This document shows, one piece after another, positions 23,473 to 34,807 of a stretch of DNA of 64,000 bases. Position 1 is the stretch's first letter. The number at the start of each line of letters is the position of its first letter. This stretch comes from Patellaria atrata CBS 101060. Taxonomy: Eukaryota; Ascomycota; Dothideomycetes; Patellariales; Patellariaceae. The notes under the pieces are model-generated. The model saw nothing but the letters and a program-made list of their open reading frames with translations, was not told the DNA's origin and did not search any database. Location of the stretch: contig MU006098.1 of the NCBI GenBank assembly GCA_010093705.1, positions 634,666 to 698,665 on the forward strand, written 5' to 3'. Made by a program: the position numbers and the translations under genes.

Positions 23473-24241
23473 ATGTGCTCAACACGACCCATGAAATGCT
23501 CAGACCTGTTTAAGATCAACAAGTGCAACCTAGACCCTCTAGTCGAGACTTACAACATCGGCTTCTACCTGGAATATCTGACAAGGTGGCCGATGCTGTG
23601 TCAAGTTATCGAAAACATGCACGGACAGATCGAAGGTTACAGTGAGTCCCTACCTCCTCCCTGATCGAAAGAAAAGAAAAATCCTCAATCGAACTGCCTC
23701 AACCGGCGCGAAGACCAACTTCTATCCCTTCGATATGTGTATTGAAGCTAATGCTAACCCTTCCAGTCCTCGCAAAAACCGAAGCTTCCCCCTTCCCGCC
23801 AAACCCCTCGCCCTACGACCCGAAAACCTGCAGGAACCCGAATTATCTCCCTTGGCATGGGCACGTCACGGCGCTGACGGTAGCACCGGAGTTCCGACGA
23901 CAGGGCCACGCGAGGACGCTCACGGCGGCGTTGGAAAGGGCATGTGAGAGGGAGAATTGCTGGTTTGTGGATCTGTTCGTTAGGGTGGACAATCATACCG
24001 CCATTGCGATGTATCGGAAGATGGGGTGGGTGGATACCTCAAGGTGTTTGATTTAACTAGGAAGAAGGGAGGGTGCTAATGTCTTGTTCGCAGATACACC
24101 GTCTACCGCCGTGTAGTGGGCTACTACAATGACGATACGGATGCCTTCGATATGCGGAAACCGCTTTCCAGGGATAAGGACAAGTTGCACATTCGTAAGG
24201 ACGGAGAGGAGTTTCGCGTCGAACCGAGTGATGTCTGGTGA
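23473..24241 (+). CDS. NAT3: NatB catalytic subunit, N-alpha-acetyltransferase NAA20/NAT3
   Basis: Three exons: 23473-23641, 23767-24025 and 24094-24241, coding 191 residues; introns are 125 and 68 bp. The start MCSTRPMKCSDLFKINKCNL, then DPLVETYNIGFYLEYLTRWP, matches eukaryotic NAA20 almost position for position. The GNAT acetyl-CoA loop is VAPEFRRQGHARTL, preceded by WHGHVTALT and followed by FVDLFVRVDNHTAIAMYRKMGYTVYR. The end has the family's DAFDMRKPLSRD. NatB acetylates nascent proteins starting Met-Asp/Glu/Asn/Gln at the ribosome, together with the auxiliary subunit MDM20/NAA25. A Pro/Asn-rich insert (ASPFPPNPSPYDPKTCRNPN) sits before the GNAT core and is typical of fungi. Confidence 0.95.
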
Positions 24242-26700
24242 AAAGCTACAAACGCTTCAAGGGTAAAAGTATGAATTGATGCATGAGAGAGAGAGAGCCA
24301 GTAGTTACCGGCTAATAACCAAGAGCAGAGGATCTTTGTCCTAGACTAGACGGAGGACTACTAGAATAACAGCACGATGGGCTATACAGAACCGAATTAT
24401 AGCCGTGCTGTCCTAATGGTACGTTGTTGCATCTTTCTCCTGATAAGCTGTTAAACCTTTCCTGGGCAGAATCGAGACTGATATCCCCAACAGATCAAAG
24501 TCTACATGGGCATAGCTGTATTTATTATACTATTTCATAACTAAAATCAGGCTTCAGAGCTTTAATTATCCACAGAGAAGTCTTAGAATCTCTAATGAAA
24601 ATTCATGCACTCATCGCTAGTTTCTCCACTAACGGATCCTCGTGTATAAACCTTCCCTCACTATGCCCTGAGAGAATACTGAGTAGAGCCTGTAATTCTA
24701 TACAATCCTCTTGACATGGCCCCTATCACGCTGGTCTCTCCAACATCCAGGCCCTTCAAGTGCGTAGTTTACACCAGTAGTAACCAGTTCCCCCATCACA
24801 TCCACAGTCTCCGTTGCATCCAACCATCTCCAAGAACGACATACATCCCGAGTCTACGCAGCAAGCTATACCTTAAACGACCAGAGTAACCACCCCATCA
24901 AACCATCTTTTCAATGCAAAAACCCCGCGAGGGGCCGTGAGTGCTCTAAATAGGGAAAGTAATAATATCACCGCGCGGAGGTATACCCATTTCTCCAAGT
25001 AAATAAAAAAAGATAAAAGGGTGCGAGAGAGAAAAAGAAAACCTCCGAAGAGGGAAAGTTAACCCGGCGAACGAATTTAACTTTATATTCTGGCGGAGGC
25101 GGGACTCGAACTAAGGACTTGACTGTAGGAAATTTGACTGAAAGGAAATAACCACTCGACCATTGCCGCCAGAATTGAAAATCCTCTCCGCTGAGGAAGA
25201 TTATGTAGAGCAGTAAGCCTCTCCCCCTTTGGCTACTTGGTTATGTGGCCAACATGAAAGCTATTTCCCCTATTGTATGATGGGTTTTTACTTAGCATAG
25301 CTCAGTCTGCATGGATCCTCTTTTGGGACCGCATCAGACATTAAGCAAGAATCAATTAATTATTTATATAGAGCAGTGTTGTTGTGACTGTTGAGTCCTC
25401 AGCACTGGGGGCTTTAAGTAAGAGTTGGGTGATGGTTTGGTCCAGTTGCGGGGATTTGGGTAAGGGAGTTTGTATCTGGTTTATGGGAATGCGGTTCTGT
25501 CACTGTAAGGTACTGTAAACGTCCGCCGCTTTAGGGTATTGAGGGCCTTGAACGGATCTGTGGGTCTCGGGTTCAGCTGGGTTTAGGGTTTGTGGGTGAG
25601 AGGGATTATGGGCATTTCAGGGGAAAAGCAGGTCATTTTCAGCACAGTCCGCTTATTCAGTACAGTTCACTCATCCAGTACAGTTCACTCAGTCAGTACG
25701 GTAGCAGTAGAAGAAACTTTCCAATGAATGGGGACGAATATCCAAGAGGAAGGCGATAGTCAACACATTATATGTTGCGCACATATTCTTTCCCTATCCG
25801 CGATGCAACATCCCCTAGGAAGCCAACTCGAGCATATCTGATTCGGGTTGTATGTACACACAGCGGGAGATGGAGATTTGAGTGACGTTATAACGAGGGA
25901 GATGGTCGGGTGAAGTACATAGTCTCCATACAGAACCCTTTGAACAGTAGAAAACTGGCCTTGACCGCGTAAGAAGCTTCAGGGACATGTTTGGAGAGAA
26001 ACAAGATCTGATAAATGATACCATGGAACTAGGGTAGATTTGAAATATGCATACAAGCACACTGAATGCATCCTAGGAGGGGGTGATAATGATGGAAAGT
26101 CCCGCCAGTCGACTTCGAAATGGTAATAAATACAGAACATATAAATGTCTAGTCAGCTCTCTGCCGTAGACTTAACTATGGAGCCACCATCCCGCTACAC
26201 CCCTAGAAGATTGACCTACCTGCCGAGACTCGTTGTAATTGCAACACTTCTTCGCTTAAACCCTCTATTGCGGTCAAGCCAAAAGCAAGCGTAAACTCTT
26301 TTGCTAATCCTAGTGCGGTTGTAGTGTGGTGGATCGCCATGAAGTGTCGTTCCACAACAGTATGTAGAATAGCATTTTCAGAGGGGTGCTATGTAGAGCC
26401 AACTCCCGAGATTGAAAGGACCGACATGGGCCTAATTCCAAATGGCGTTGCATGCGAACCAGCTCCAAAGCAGAATTCGAGGCTTCAGCGCACCTATACT
26501 TCTACACTAACAATAGCGTGATAGTTTCCTATTTTGGAAATTAACCGTGTATAATTGTTCGGGTTCGGTTCTTTTGCCGACATATAAGTGGAATATACTG
26601 CAGGATGCAGCGGGCTTGGTAGATATGCTTGCGTACCTGGATAGAGTATGTCTTTAACTACATGCCTTTTGCCGGATATTCCATATGATTTGCAAGCAGT
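24242..26700. other. 2.5 kb gene-free stretch with SINE and short repeats
   Basis: No protein gene supported. It holds a GA microsatellite near 24285-24297, the SINE copy at 25000-25177, and a short direct repeat at 25653-25701 in which CAGTACAGTTCACTCA-type units recur three times. Confidence 0.5.
25000..25177 (-). repeat. tRNA-derived SINE, copy 1
   Basis: Read on the minus strand, the element opens with a tRNA-like head. An A-box-like TGGTCGAGTGG lies at about 25151-25161 and a perfect B-box-type GTTCGAGTCC at 25102-25111. A 10-bp inverted repeat (ATTCTGGCGG/CCGCCAGAAT) closes the head like an extended acceptor stem. The T-arm does not pair properly, so a working tRNA is unlikely. A tail of about 85 bp follows, starting ATATAAAGTTAAATTCG and ending in T-rich sequence. 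Head and tail recur in the opposite orientation at 58509-58720, which shows it is a dispersed family transcribed by RNA polymerase III in origin. Target-site duplications are not obvious. Confidence 0.75.
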
Positions 26701-27252
26701 TCAGAGAGAGTTTAGGGCAAAGGGATCGATTGCTGATAGTGTGTGGGTCGTTGAAGTATTTATGGTAGCACAACATTTAAAGGAAGGGAAGGCTACGGAC
26801 CGATTGATGATAAGATATAACTTAGCATATGCGAGACGTCGACGACATAGATGAAAGCCTACCATGTAGTCGGATAACCTTTGCGGGAATTCTAAGGTTG
26901 GTGGGAAAATCGCTCTTCCTATATCGTTGTACGAAATATCCATATCTCTGCTCAACATCGACACAGCGCGAATTATCACATTCCTAATTGAAGCCACACC
27001 TACCGCGAAGCTGGCACCAGATCCAGCGAGCGTCCCCAAATCGAGGCCTTCGCCCAGAAATCCGGAATATGCTCTTCGATTGAAATTGAAGTGATCGTAT
27101 AAACCTGCTGATCGTTCATATAGCCGCCATTTGTCATTTGCGGGGGAGACATGTACGAGACATGGGAGTTTAATCAACCAGAAAATAACCTTGCAGAACA
27201 CCAGTACGGATAACCCGGTCACTGTTCTCACCAGCCACGGTTCGAACATCAT
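26701..27252 (-). CDS. doubtful hypothetical protein, divergent from the FAD oxidase
   Basis: A 183-codon open frame from a true ATG at 27252, running away from the oxidase gene at 27393. It has a hydrophobic stretch near residues 12-30 (TGLSVLVFCKVIFWLIKLP) and a more ordered middle (YERSAGLYDHFNFNRRAYSGF). A GTAGGC donor near 26864 suggests that only the first about 130 residues may be coding. I do not recognise it. It may be a real small membrane protein, a relic, or chance. Confidence 0.25.
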   Translation of the reverse strand: MMFEPWLVRTVTGLSVLVFCKVIFWLIKLPCLVHVSPANDKWRLYERSAGLYDHFNFNRRAYSGFLGEGLDLGTLAGSGASFAVGVASIRNVIIRAVSMLSRDMDISYNDIGRAIFPPTLEFPQRLSDYMVGFHLCRRRLAYAKLYLIINRSVAFPSFKCCATINTSTTHTLSAIDPFALNSL

Positions 27253-27392
27253 CTGGGAAATATAAATGTCGAAGGGTTGGAGAATGGAAATATTGAACTC
27301 TTACGCTTCCGCAGATTCGAAGTTCGGTGTTGAGGAGCATCTGCAAGATCCAGACACTGATAGCTGCTCTAGCGGCCTACACTCGAGGAAGG

Positions 27393-29413
27393 ATGCAATA
27401 TCCTCTGTGGTTCGTGGCAGGTTTATCATTGCTTCAACATGCTTATGGGTATAACTTTGCGTGGGAAGGAGTGCAATTGACGGAGAAAGATACAAAGAAC
27501 CATCCGGAGATAGCGTTTCCAAACGGCGTAAAAGTTTCAACTGCAAAATGTAAATCATATCCTGGAGACTCGGACTGGCCGACTGAAGAACAATGGAATG
27601 CTTTCAATAAGACTTTAGGAGGAAACCTTATCAAACCTGTACCACTTGCTTTACCATGCTATGCTGGAGAGAGCTACAATGCAACAACATGCGCTTCGCT
27701 TCAAAGAAATTGGGAGACTTCAACAACCCAGTAAGGAAGTCCAGAATATGTTTTAAGTAGAATATAGCTGATTAAGGTTGACAGCTTTGTTGACCCGGCT
27801 TCAATGATGAATCCATTTACTATAGGAAATGGGTGCCTTCCGACATCAGACAAGAACGCAAAGTGTGTGACAGACGGATACGCTGCATACGTTGTAGACG
27901 CAAGAACCGTGAAGCACATCCAACTAGCTGTCAACTTCGCAAGAAATCAGAATATACGACTTACTATCAAGTAAGTTCCGTGCTCCCATGATCTCAATTC
28001 CACGGCAATTGACATATGTACATAGGAACACAGGACACGATTTCCTTGGCCGTTCTGCAGGTGGTGGTTCTCTCAGTATCTGGACGCACAATGTCAAGGA
28101 CATGGCATATCATGAGTCAGTGACCATTGGAAATTATACTGGAAAGGCAGTAAGTTTAGCGGCGGGTGTTCAAGCGTTCGACGTGTACAGGTTCCAGAAT
28201 CCATACGATATCACGGTCATCGCTCCAGGTGGAATTTCAGTCGGGGCGATGGGTGGCTTCTTTCAATGGGGAGGCCATTCTACACTGACATCGTTCCTGG
28301 GATTGGCGGCCGATCAAATACTTTCTCTGCAAGTTGTTACTGCAGATGGAAGGTTCCTGACCGCGGACCCGACCCAGAATCAGGACCTCTTTTGGGCAAT
28401 TAGAGGAGGAGGTGGAGGTAGGTTCGATCATACCCTTTCAGGGTTAGACTCGAGGTCATCTTTTGCTAACTTTTTTTTTAACCTTTCAAGGCACCTTTGG
28501 TGTGGTTACCTCCGCGATCTGGAAAGCGCATCCAAAATTCCCGATATCCAGCTCTTCGATCGCATTCTCGACTCAAGGTACCGGAACGAGCGCTTTAAGT
28601 GTCGAGACTTTCTGGAAAGGTATCAGGGTGTATATGAATCATGTTGTACGTCTATGTGACAACGGAGGCGAAGGATACAACTTCATAAATCCTCTCAACT
28701 CAGCAAACGGTAAAGGTTACTCTTTCACCCATTCAATGACGCTGCCCAACTTTACTGCGGCGGCCCACCGGCGATGGTTGCAACCGATGATTGATGAATT
28801 GAATGATGTTGGTATCAATATCAGAATGCCAAATCCGTCCTTCAGCGAGTCCTTTTCGGCTGGTCCGAGCCGGTCTACCAATACCGGGAACACTGTGGGG
28901 AACACTCGCATGTCAACGCGACTGTTTCCCCGCGAGAACTTTGAGAGCGAAGAGTTGCTTGCCACGTCGCTCAAGGTAATCCGAGCATGGGTTGAAGAAG
29001 GTGGTTATGTCTTCCACGGCATCAATTACGCTCCGACAGAAGAGGTGTCTGGCTTCCCCGACAACGCTGTGAACCCGGCACTTCGCAGGACTGTGTTGCA
29101 TGCTGAAGGGTTTGACAGAACGCCGACGAACGTTCCTGTTGAGCAGCAAAAAGCACAGTGGGAACGTTTGAATCGTTTTATGCAGCCATGGCGGGATATC
29201 ACGCCCGGAAGTTACGCTAACGAAGCGGATGTGGATGAACCCAATTTCCAGCAATCCTTCTACGGCTCAAATTATCCACGACTTTCGCAGATTAAGAAAG
29301 AGAGGGATCCATGGGATTTATTCTATGCGACGACAGCTGTAGGGAGCGAAAGATGGCAGGTGATTACACCTGGCATGATGAAGACACAAAATGGTCGTCT
29401 TTGTAAGGTCTGA
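27393..29413 (+). CDS. secreted FAD-linked oxidase with BBE domain
   Basis: Four exons: 27393-27730, 27785-27970, 28026-28417 and 28491-29413, coding 612 residues; introns are 54, 55 and 73 bp. A signal peptide (MQYPLWFVAGLSLLQHAYG) precedes the mature part. The FAD-binding PCMH domain includes KNTGHDFLGRSAGGGSLSIW, in which His179 is the expected covalent FAD site, followed by AIRGGGGGTFGVVTSA. The C-terminal berberine-bridge (BBE) segment is NEADVDEPNFQQSFYGSNYP and DPWDLFYATTAVGSERW. Such enzymes oxidise alcohols, sugars or secondary metabolites using oxygen. No other biosynthetic genes lie nearby, so the substrate cannot be inferred. The ATG was chosen because it starts the signal peptide. 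Confidence 0.92.
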
Positions 29414-29942
29414 TAACCCGAAAATAAGCTCAAGTCAGAATCAGGTGAGGGCTGAGCAACTGGGGTGACTTTAGGTTTCCAGTTACTATTTTAAAGCTTT
29501 CGATCTGGGACGGTTTTGCTTTTGTTTGACTCGTTTGACTTTTTGATATCTTTGAGACCGCACAGACGACGTAGGGCTCTGTGTGCAAAGAAGGGGAAGT
29601 CGGAAATGGCTTTCCACCCGTTAGTTTCTACATGAGCCCCTAGACACTTGCGACTCGGCATTTGTATCAGGTTGAATTACTACCCACGCTACACCGGTCT
29701 TGACAACTTTGCTCCAATTAATTGCGGGAGGCGGGCGGCAGATAGACATGCTCTAGGATAGGTTGCCTCAAGGACCCCCATGGATCCCCGTGGGTCCTTG
29801 GGTTGGACCGTTGAAAGAGAGGGTGGATGCACAGGGTCGTCCTGACTATTTTCTGATATTCCTCAAATTTCTCTAGCCATCATTGTTTATCTCACTTTTC
29901 CAGCATCTATAACTCCCTTGTCCGCTGCTTGTGATACTTACG
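29414..29942. other. intergenic gap
   Basis: About 530 bp with no gene. A short imperfect palindrome around 29770-29805 (GGACCCCCATGGATCCCCGTGGGTCC) is visible. Confidence 0.45.
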
Positions 29943-30602
29943 ATGAGCTGTTCTTTACCCTGTACTTGCACAAGAACTCCTCCACTCTCAACCTATATCA
30001 TCATGAGTGACCATGGCGTCCATTCCTGCTCGACCAGCTTTAATTCCTCTACAAACAGCAGTTTGGATTCTCTCCCTATGAACCTAAATGTGTCAAATAA
30101 GGACCGAGTTTTCATCGGCGTCTTTACTCGACCAGGCATTTCACAAGCCTCAACAGAACGGCAACCGTATGGCCATGCATCTTTCCACTGGGCTATCATC
30201 GTCGAACCCAAAAGGGGAGGTGAAGGTCACCTCTTCGACGTGGATGATAGAGGTGCAAACGGCTGGGTCTACAGAAGAAGAGTTGGCTATTCTGCTAATA
30301 GCAGCAAGTACCTGCTCGCAATGATGATGATAGGAAAAGTACCCAGGGAGCAGCGTTCGGAAACATTACACCTAGATAAGGTGTGTAGCAGTATCCCACT
30401 TCCTCGACTATACTCCTATCCGGAAGAGAACTGCGTTCACTGGATGCAACGGGCTATTCTCGAGCTACAAAGGAACGGATATGCCGAACTCTTCGATATT
30501 GACACCTTCATGGATGACGCCGCATCTTTCGCCGCCAGTTGCCTTCGAAATGGACGTGCAAAGGTCAGAAAGAATTACGTGGACAACCGCAAGTTTCCAT
30601 AG
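29943..30602 (+). CDS. small fungal protein of unknown function (HWA-xxVxPK type)
   Basis: A single-exon frame with possible ATGs at 29943 and 30003; the second (MSDHGVHSC) gives 199 residues and puts the conserved part nearer the start. The core reads DRVFIGVFTRPG, then ASFHWAIIVEPKRGGEGHLFDVDD and WVYRRRVGY, then CVHWMQRAILEL. This pattern resembles a widespread group of small fungal proteins (possibly DUF6914) in which a strand-rich core presents an HWA motif. No signal peptide or membrane segment is clear. No biochemical role is known to me. Confidence 0.7.
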   Translation: MSCSLPCTCTRTPPLSTYIIMSDHGVHSCSTSFNSSTNSSLDSLPMNLNVSNKDRVFIGVFTRPGISQASTERQPYGHASFHWAIIVEPKRGGEGHLFDVDDRGANGWVYRRRVGYSANSSKYLLAMMMIGKVPREQRSETLHLDKVCSSIPLPRLYSYPEENCVHWMQRAILELQRNGYAELFDIDTFMDDAASFAASCLRNGRAKVRKNYVDNRKFP

Positions 30603-32956
30603 GTTCCGAAGATGACAATTCCAACAACAGCGTCATTGGGGCCAAATTTAGAAAGATGAGACATACGGATGACGATCGTGGAGGAAAGCATGCGAGTACT
30701 GCCAAACACCCTCGTGCCACCGGGCCTCGACATGAAAACGACTGTACGACAGCTCTCGTGGTGGTCATCAGATAATTGTGTCACCAATATCATTGGTGCG
30801 GAAAGATGGATCTGGATCTCAGCTTACGGACCTTTACGAACAAAGTCCAATGGTGACCCCTCATCCTAGCGTCGATCGCTTTTTAACCCTGCATTTAAAA
30901 CGGTCTTACGGTGTTACCGTAGTACTGCAGCGCAGGTCTTGATAACCTGATAGACGACAAACTTTCCTTGGAAATATCTGCTCCACAACCATCGGAGCCT
31001 TTTGTTGTTGATCCGCCTCTGGTTCGAAACAGACTTCATGACTCCTCTTCTCCATATACTATATCGGTATTGAATTTACCGACGCTGTGGGGATCTTAGT
31101 CGTGTTAACGCTACACTTTCTAGCTTGCCGTTAGAGAACGCCTTGCCTATTCTTGGGGCCGTCCCGCTTGCACTAGAACTGCAAACATGAATCACGACCT
31201 GTTCGATGCACCTTATGCGCTTTCTGTTTGTTCTTGAGCGTTGAGCTGAGAGAACATTTGGATCATTGAAAATGGATAAAGGAATTTGGAAATTTATTGG
31301 CTGAAGGCTCGACTGAGGTTAGATTTCCCGATGCGGTCTATAGAGGTACTGAGGTACTTATGTCTTATGAGATTTATGAGGATATGTGTCAAACAGAAAT
31401 TGGTCAAAAGCATTTTTCAATAAGAGAGGAAATGGAAAAAAGATAGAAGAAATGGACAGGACTGTCAACTCACGAATACTGGTAGCAAATGCATGAGCGG
31501 TCTACTATGGGAAATGAGGGAATGGGATTTATCGACAGGAAATAGAAGGAACTTATTCAAATTTATTGCAATGATTATGGAAAACATTAAGAAACGTACT
31601 CGTACAAACCAGCCATAGAAATTTATTCATTCCCTTTTAGACAGATCAATAATAACTGGCTGATCCAAAACTGAAGGTTGAAGCACATTGATAGCCCGCG
31701 AGATTTTCAAGCATCGAGAGCTTTCTTCTCCTGCATGTTTAATTTGTAGTAGGGTTCCCTTTCTAGAATATCTTAGCAAATATATCTAATCAGCGTAAAG
31801 CAGTTTCGTGTACCAGGAGGCTGGGAGGAGTTCAAATATCATGAAGCGGCTCCCAAAGCTCTTCTAGAATGAGGTCATCGTAGAGCTGTCCAAACCCTTC
31901 TTCTTTCGTATGGGATTTCTCGCCAGACTCTTCTAATTCCACAAAAATGTTCATATGAAGTGGCCGTGGTACCATTTGACTCTCTAGCCATAAGAGATTC
32001 ATAGATCATCTCCCTCAACTCTCTAAATCGTCTTCCTTGTTTCACCAACAATTCTCTCCAGTTTCTTTCTAGTTCCATTTGACGTAATGACTAGACGTGG
32101 TAGGAAGCGGGAATCCAGTGAGTATACTTATCACTAATATGTTGGAACGACTATTCTGCACGGAGTATAAACGTCAATGTATAAGAATGGGTGTATGCTT
32201 TGATAAGGTTTCTATGAGTAAGGATGGAGAAGAGAAGGTATAAATAATGAGATAGACACCTGCTTAGTTATGGTGGTGACTGCCTGTTCGAGAAACAGTC
32301 TGTAAGAAGGGTCCGACAGTACACCTCGGTGTAAAGCTGCATTATATGAAAGTGCACTCGATATATGGCGATAATTTTCAAGCGAAAGAAAAATCATATA
32401 TGGGTTAAGGAGAAAGACTTAAAGACTTAATGAGGGACAAGGAGTTTGTCGGGCTTTTTGAGAGATTTGGACTTTGAGTTATGAGATGAGATAGGGATAT
32501 ATGGAAGAGGTTGAAAGGGAGTAGCGGTGCAAAGGGAATTAAAGGAAGAGAAATTGTGGTGTTGTCGGAACCTCTATTTGGTATGACTTCATATTCAGTT
32601 ATATCTATATACCTTAGGTGCTGAATCCGATGTATAATAAGGTAAGCATCATACGGCATATGATTGCTTCCAATGCTGCGATACCGCACAAATATATAAC
32701 GATAAGGCCTGAGATACGAGTAATGGAAGTGACTGAGCATCTAAGATATGTCAGCCGACCTTCTACAATCGAATAAGGCACTTGAATCGTCTGGTTTCAT
32801 TACATTGATTTAAAACACTAGCATCCTAGGTTATCCCATGATAGACGAGATTTTGTTACATAACCATAAACCTCATCGTAAGTGCTCATCATTGCTGAGT
32901 CGACCGGTCCATGTGTCCAAATGTTCCTGTCATTCGCCTAGAAAGACAAAACCGCC
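30603..32956. other. 2.3 kb gap with a possible gene remnant
   Basis: No intact gene supported. A degraded coding-like stretch lies at 31832-32078 and is listed separately; the rest is AT-rich with short open frames only. Confidence 0.4.
31832..32078 (-). pseudogene. fragment of an unrecognised coding sequence
   Basis: On the minus strand a frame from ATG 32078 (MELERNWRELLVKQGRRFRE) looks coding in composition, and close to EHF it shifts by one base into a frame reading VELEESGEKSHTKEEGFGQL and ending at 31832. Each half alone is short. It looks like a broken charged, helical protein, but no family is recognised, and it could be chance. Confidence 0.25.
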
Positions 32957-34807
32957 CTACTTCCCCGTCTTCTGCTTCTTCTTTGGTCTCTCGACAATCT
33001 TCTCTTCCTTCGGAGGCTTCTCCTCATCTGCATCCGCCATCTCCTCATCACTGCCTCCACTACTGACGTGATCGGAATCATACTCCTCGGCAACATCGGA
33101 CTCGGATTCGGTGTGGAAATCCTCATCTACACTTTCGTCATCCTCGTCTGCGCTGCCGCGCGTCATGACAACGTGTTCCTCTTCGCTAGATGCGAGATCA
33201 GCGTCCTCCTTGAGCGCCGCCGCAAGAAGAGCGCTCGACTGAAGTCTATTAGCATGGGTACAAGATAGATGTGCAGGAATATACTTACATCATCAGCCAT
33301 CTCATTCTTAGTCTTGAGACCCTTTGCCTCGAAGAAGTCTTCTAATGGCTTCTGCTCTTCGCGGTTAATGTTGCTAAACTGGTGCTCGCCCTGGCCATTC
33401 TTCAGCGTGACGGTGACATCAAACGTGCGACTTGCGGAGATGGCACCGCCAATACGGGAAAGCGTGACGATCTGGATGTTGTCGAAGGAAATATACGTCG
33501 CCGGTTTGGGAACGAACATGAAACTCTTGTCCAAGCAGAACAAGAGACCTTCGTTAGCTTTGATAGAGCATTTGACCCCGGATTGTTGGTGGTGACTTAG
33601 GAAGTCCTTAGATGGAGTGACAATCTTCTTGCCGGCAAGGCCACGGAATATTTGAGCTACAACGGTAGAGATCGGGCTTTCGTAGTGGGATTGTAGCTTG
33701 CCTCCATATTTTTCTAGCACCTCATCCTTCATGTTCAGATCAAGAGTAACTTCTTCATCTCGCTTGAACTGCATAACAAGGAATGGATACCTAGTCTGAC
33801 CCTGTCGTAAGGGAGGATCGAGGCCAATCGTGATGAGGATGTGGATCTCGTCCGGTTTCGGGAGTAACATAAACTTTTTGATCGACTCGTACTGGATCTT
33901 ATAGTCGTACGTTTTTCCACGTAACCGGAAAGACTTTTCGTACATATCGATGTCGAAACGTCCTCTAAGAAAGCATTAGTCGCAATTTATAGGGAAAGTG
34001 AGGGCCTACAAGCCTTGGTGTGAGATGCAACACATCCAAAAAGGTAGCATATGTGTCGCCTGCGACCTCACCGATCTCCGCCTTTTCAATAAGGGTATCA
34101 TAAAACACCTGTGCGTTTGAGGCATACAGCCCATCGGCATTTTCCGCATCTGACCCAGCATCACCGTTCTCTCCGTTCTCCTCTTTAATGGCTGTAGAGC
34201 CTGGTATGTAGAACCGCATCTCAACCAGCTGATCTCTCGCCGCTCCCGTTTTTCTTCCCTTCGCTCGAGCACCACCCAAATGCCCATTTGTACCCGTCTC
34301 ATCGCCGTTTGCAGGGTTGGAAAAATCTACCGCCACCTCGTTCTTTCCCGCCAAATTTGTATTCGATACCTCCGAGTACGGGATCGAAAACGCTGGGCGA
34401 CTCTGGACGTTAAAATGCAGCTCGGCTTTACCGAAATCTGCCTTGCCCCAGTTCCAGCCTCGCAGCGCGTGCTCTTTGTGTTCTAAATTGATCCGGTACC
34501 AGTTTTTAAAGAGTTTGCTGATGCGCTCGAAATCCTACTACTCGTTAACGTCGAAATAAGGGTGTGGAATGTGAATGTCTAACGTACCTCTTGCTGAAAA
34601 CCATCGAGTTGAACTACCGCGTTGTTCCTTGAGTAGACCTTTATTTCGTAGCCTCTCGATGCCCTACTCCACTGGGCTTGTGTGAATTCGGCGGCATCCA
34701 GAGTGAACGGGTCCCCATTTCCTAGTTTCCAGCCAAGGCCTGTCTCGACGAATCTGCATTTTCCAGGTTGCTTTGAGAGATCGAGATATATCTCATCGAA
34801 CGTCTCC
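32957..34807 (-). CDS. POB3: FACT complex subunit POB3/SSRP1 (first coding exon not resolved)
   Basis: Minus-strand exons 34807-34588, 34534-34014, 33964-33289 and 33238-32957 give about 566 residues. The protein runs ETFDEIYLDLSKQPGKCRF, then the SSRC domain (RFDIDMYEKSFRLRGKTYDY), then the middle pleckstrin-like domain (GVKCSIKANEGLLFCLDKSF and SFDNIQIVTLSRIGG), and ends in a long acidic tail with a basic finish (RPKKKQKTGK). It lacks an HMG box, as in fungal Pob3. FACT moves H2A-H2B during transcription and replication with SPT16. The exon at 34807 enters in phase 2, so a short first coding exon lies upstream; one candidate is ATG 35151 encoding MNCR. The intron at 33965-34013 appears to be GC-AG. 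Confidence 0.93.

Noticed and set aside
25085-25177. A functional tRNA gene on the minus strand
   Set aside because: A and B boxes are good, but the T stem does not pair, no sound anticodon arm is visible, and the same head plus tail occurs at 58.5 kb. A SINE explains it better.
27393-30602. Secondary-metabolite cluster around the FAD/BBE oxidase
   Set aside because: No PKS, NRPS, terpene cyclase, P450 or pathway regulator lies within 10 kb on either side.
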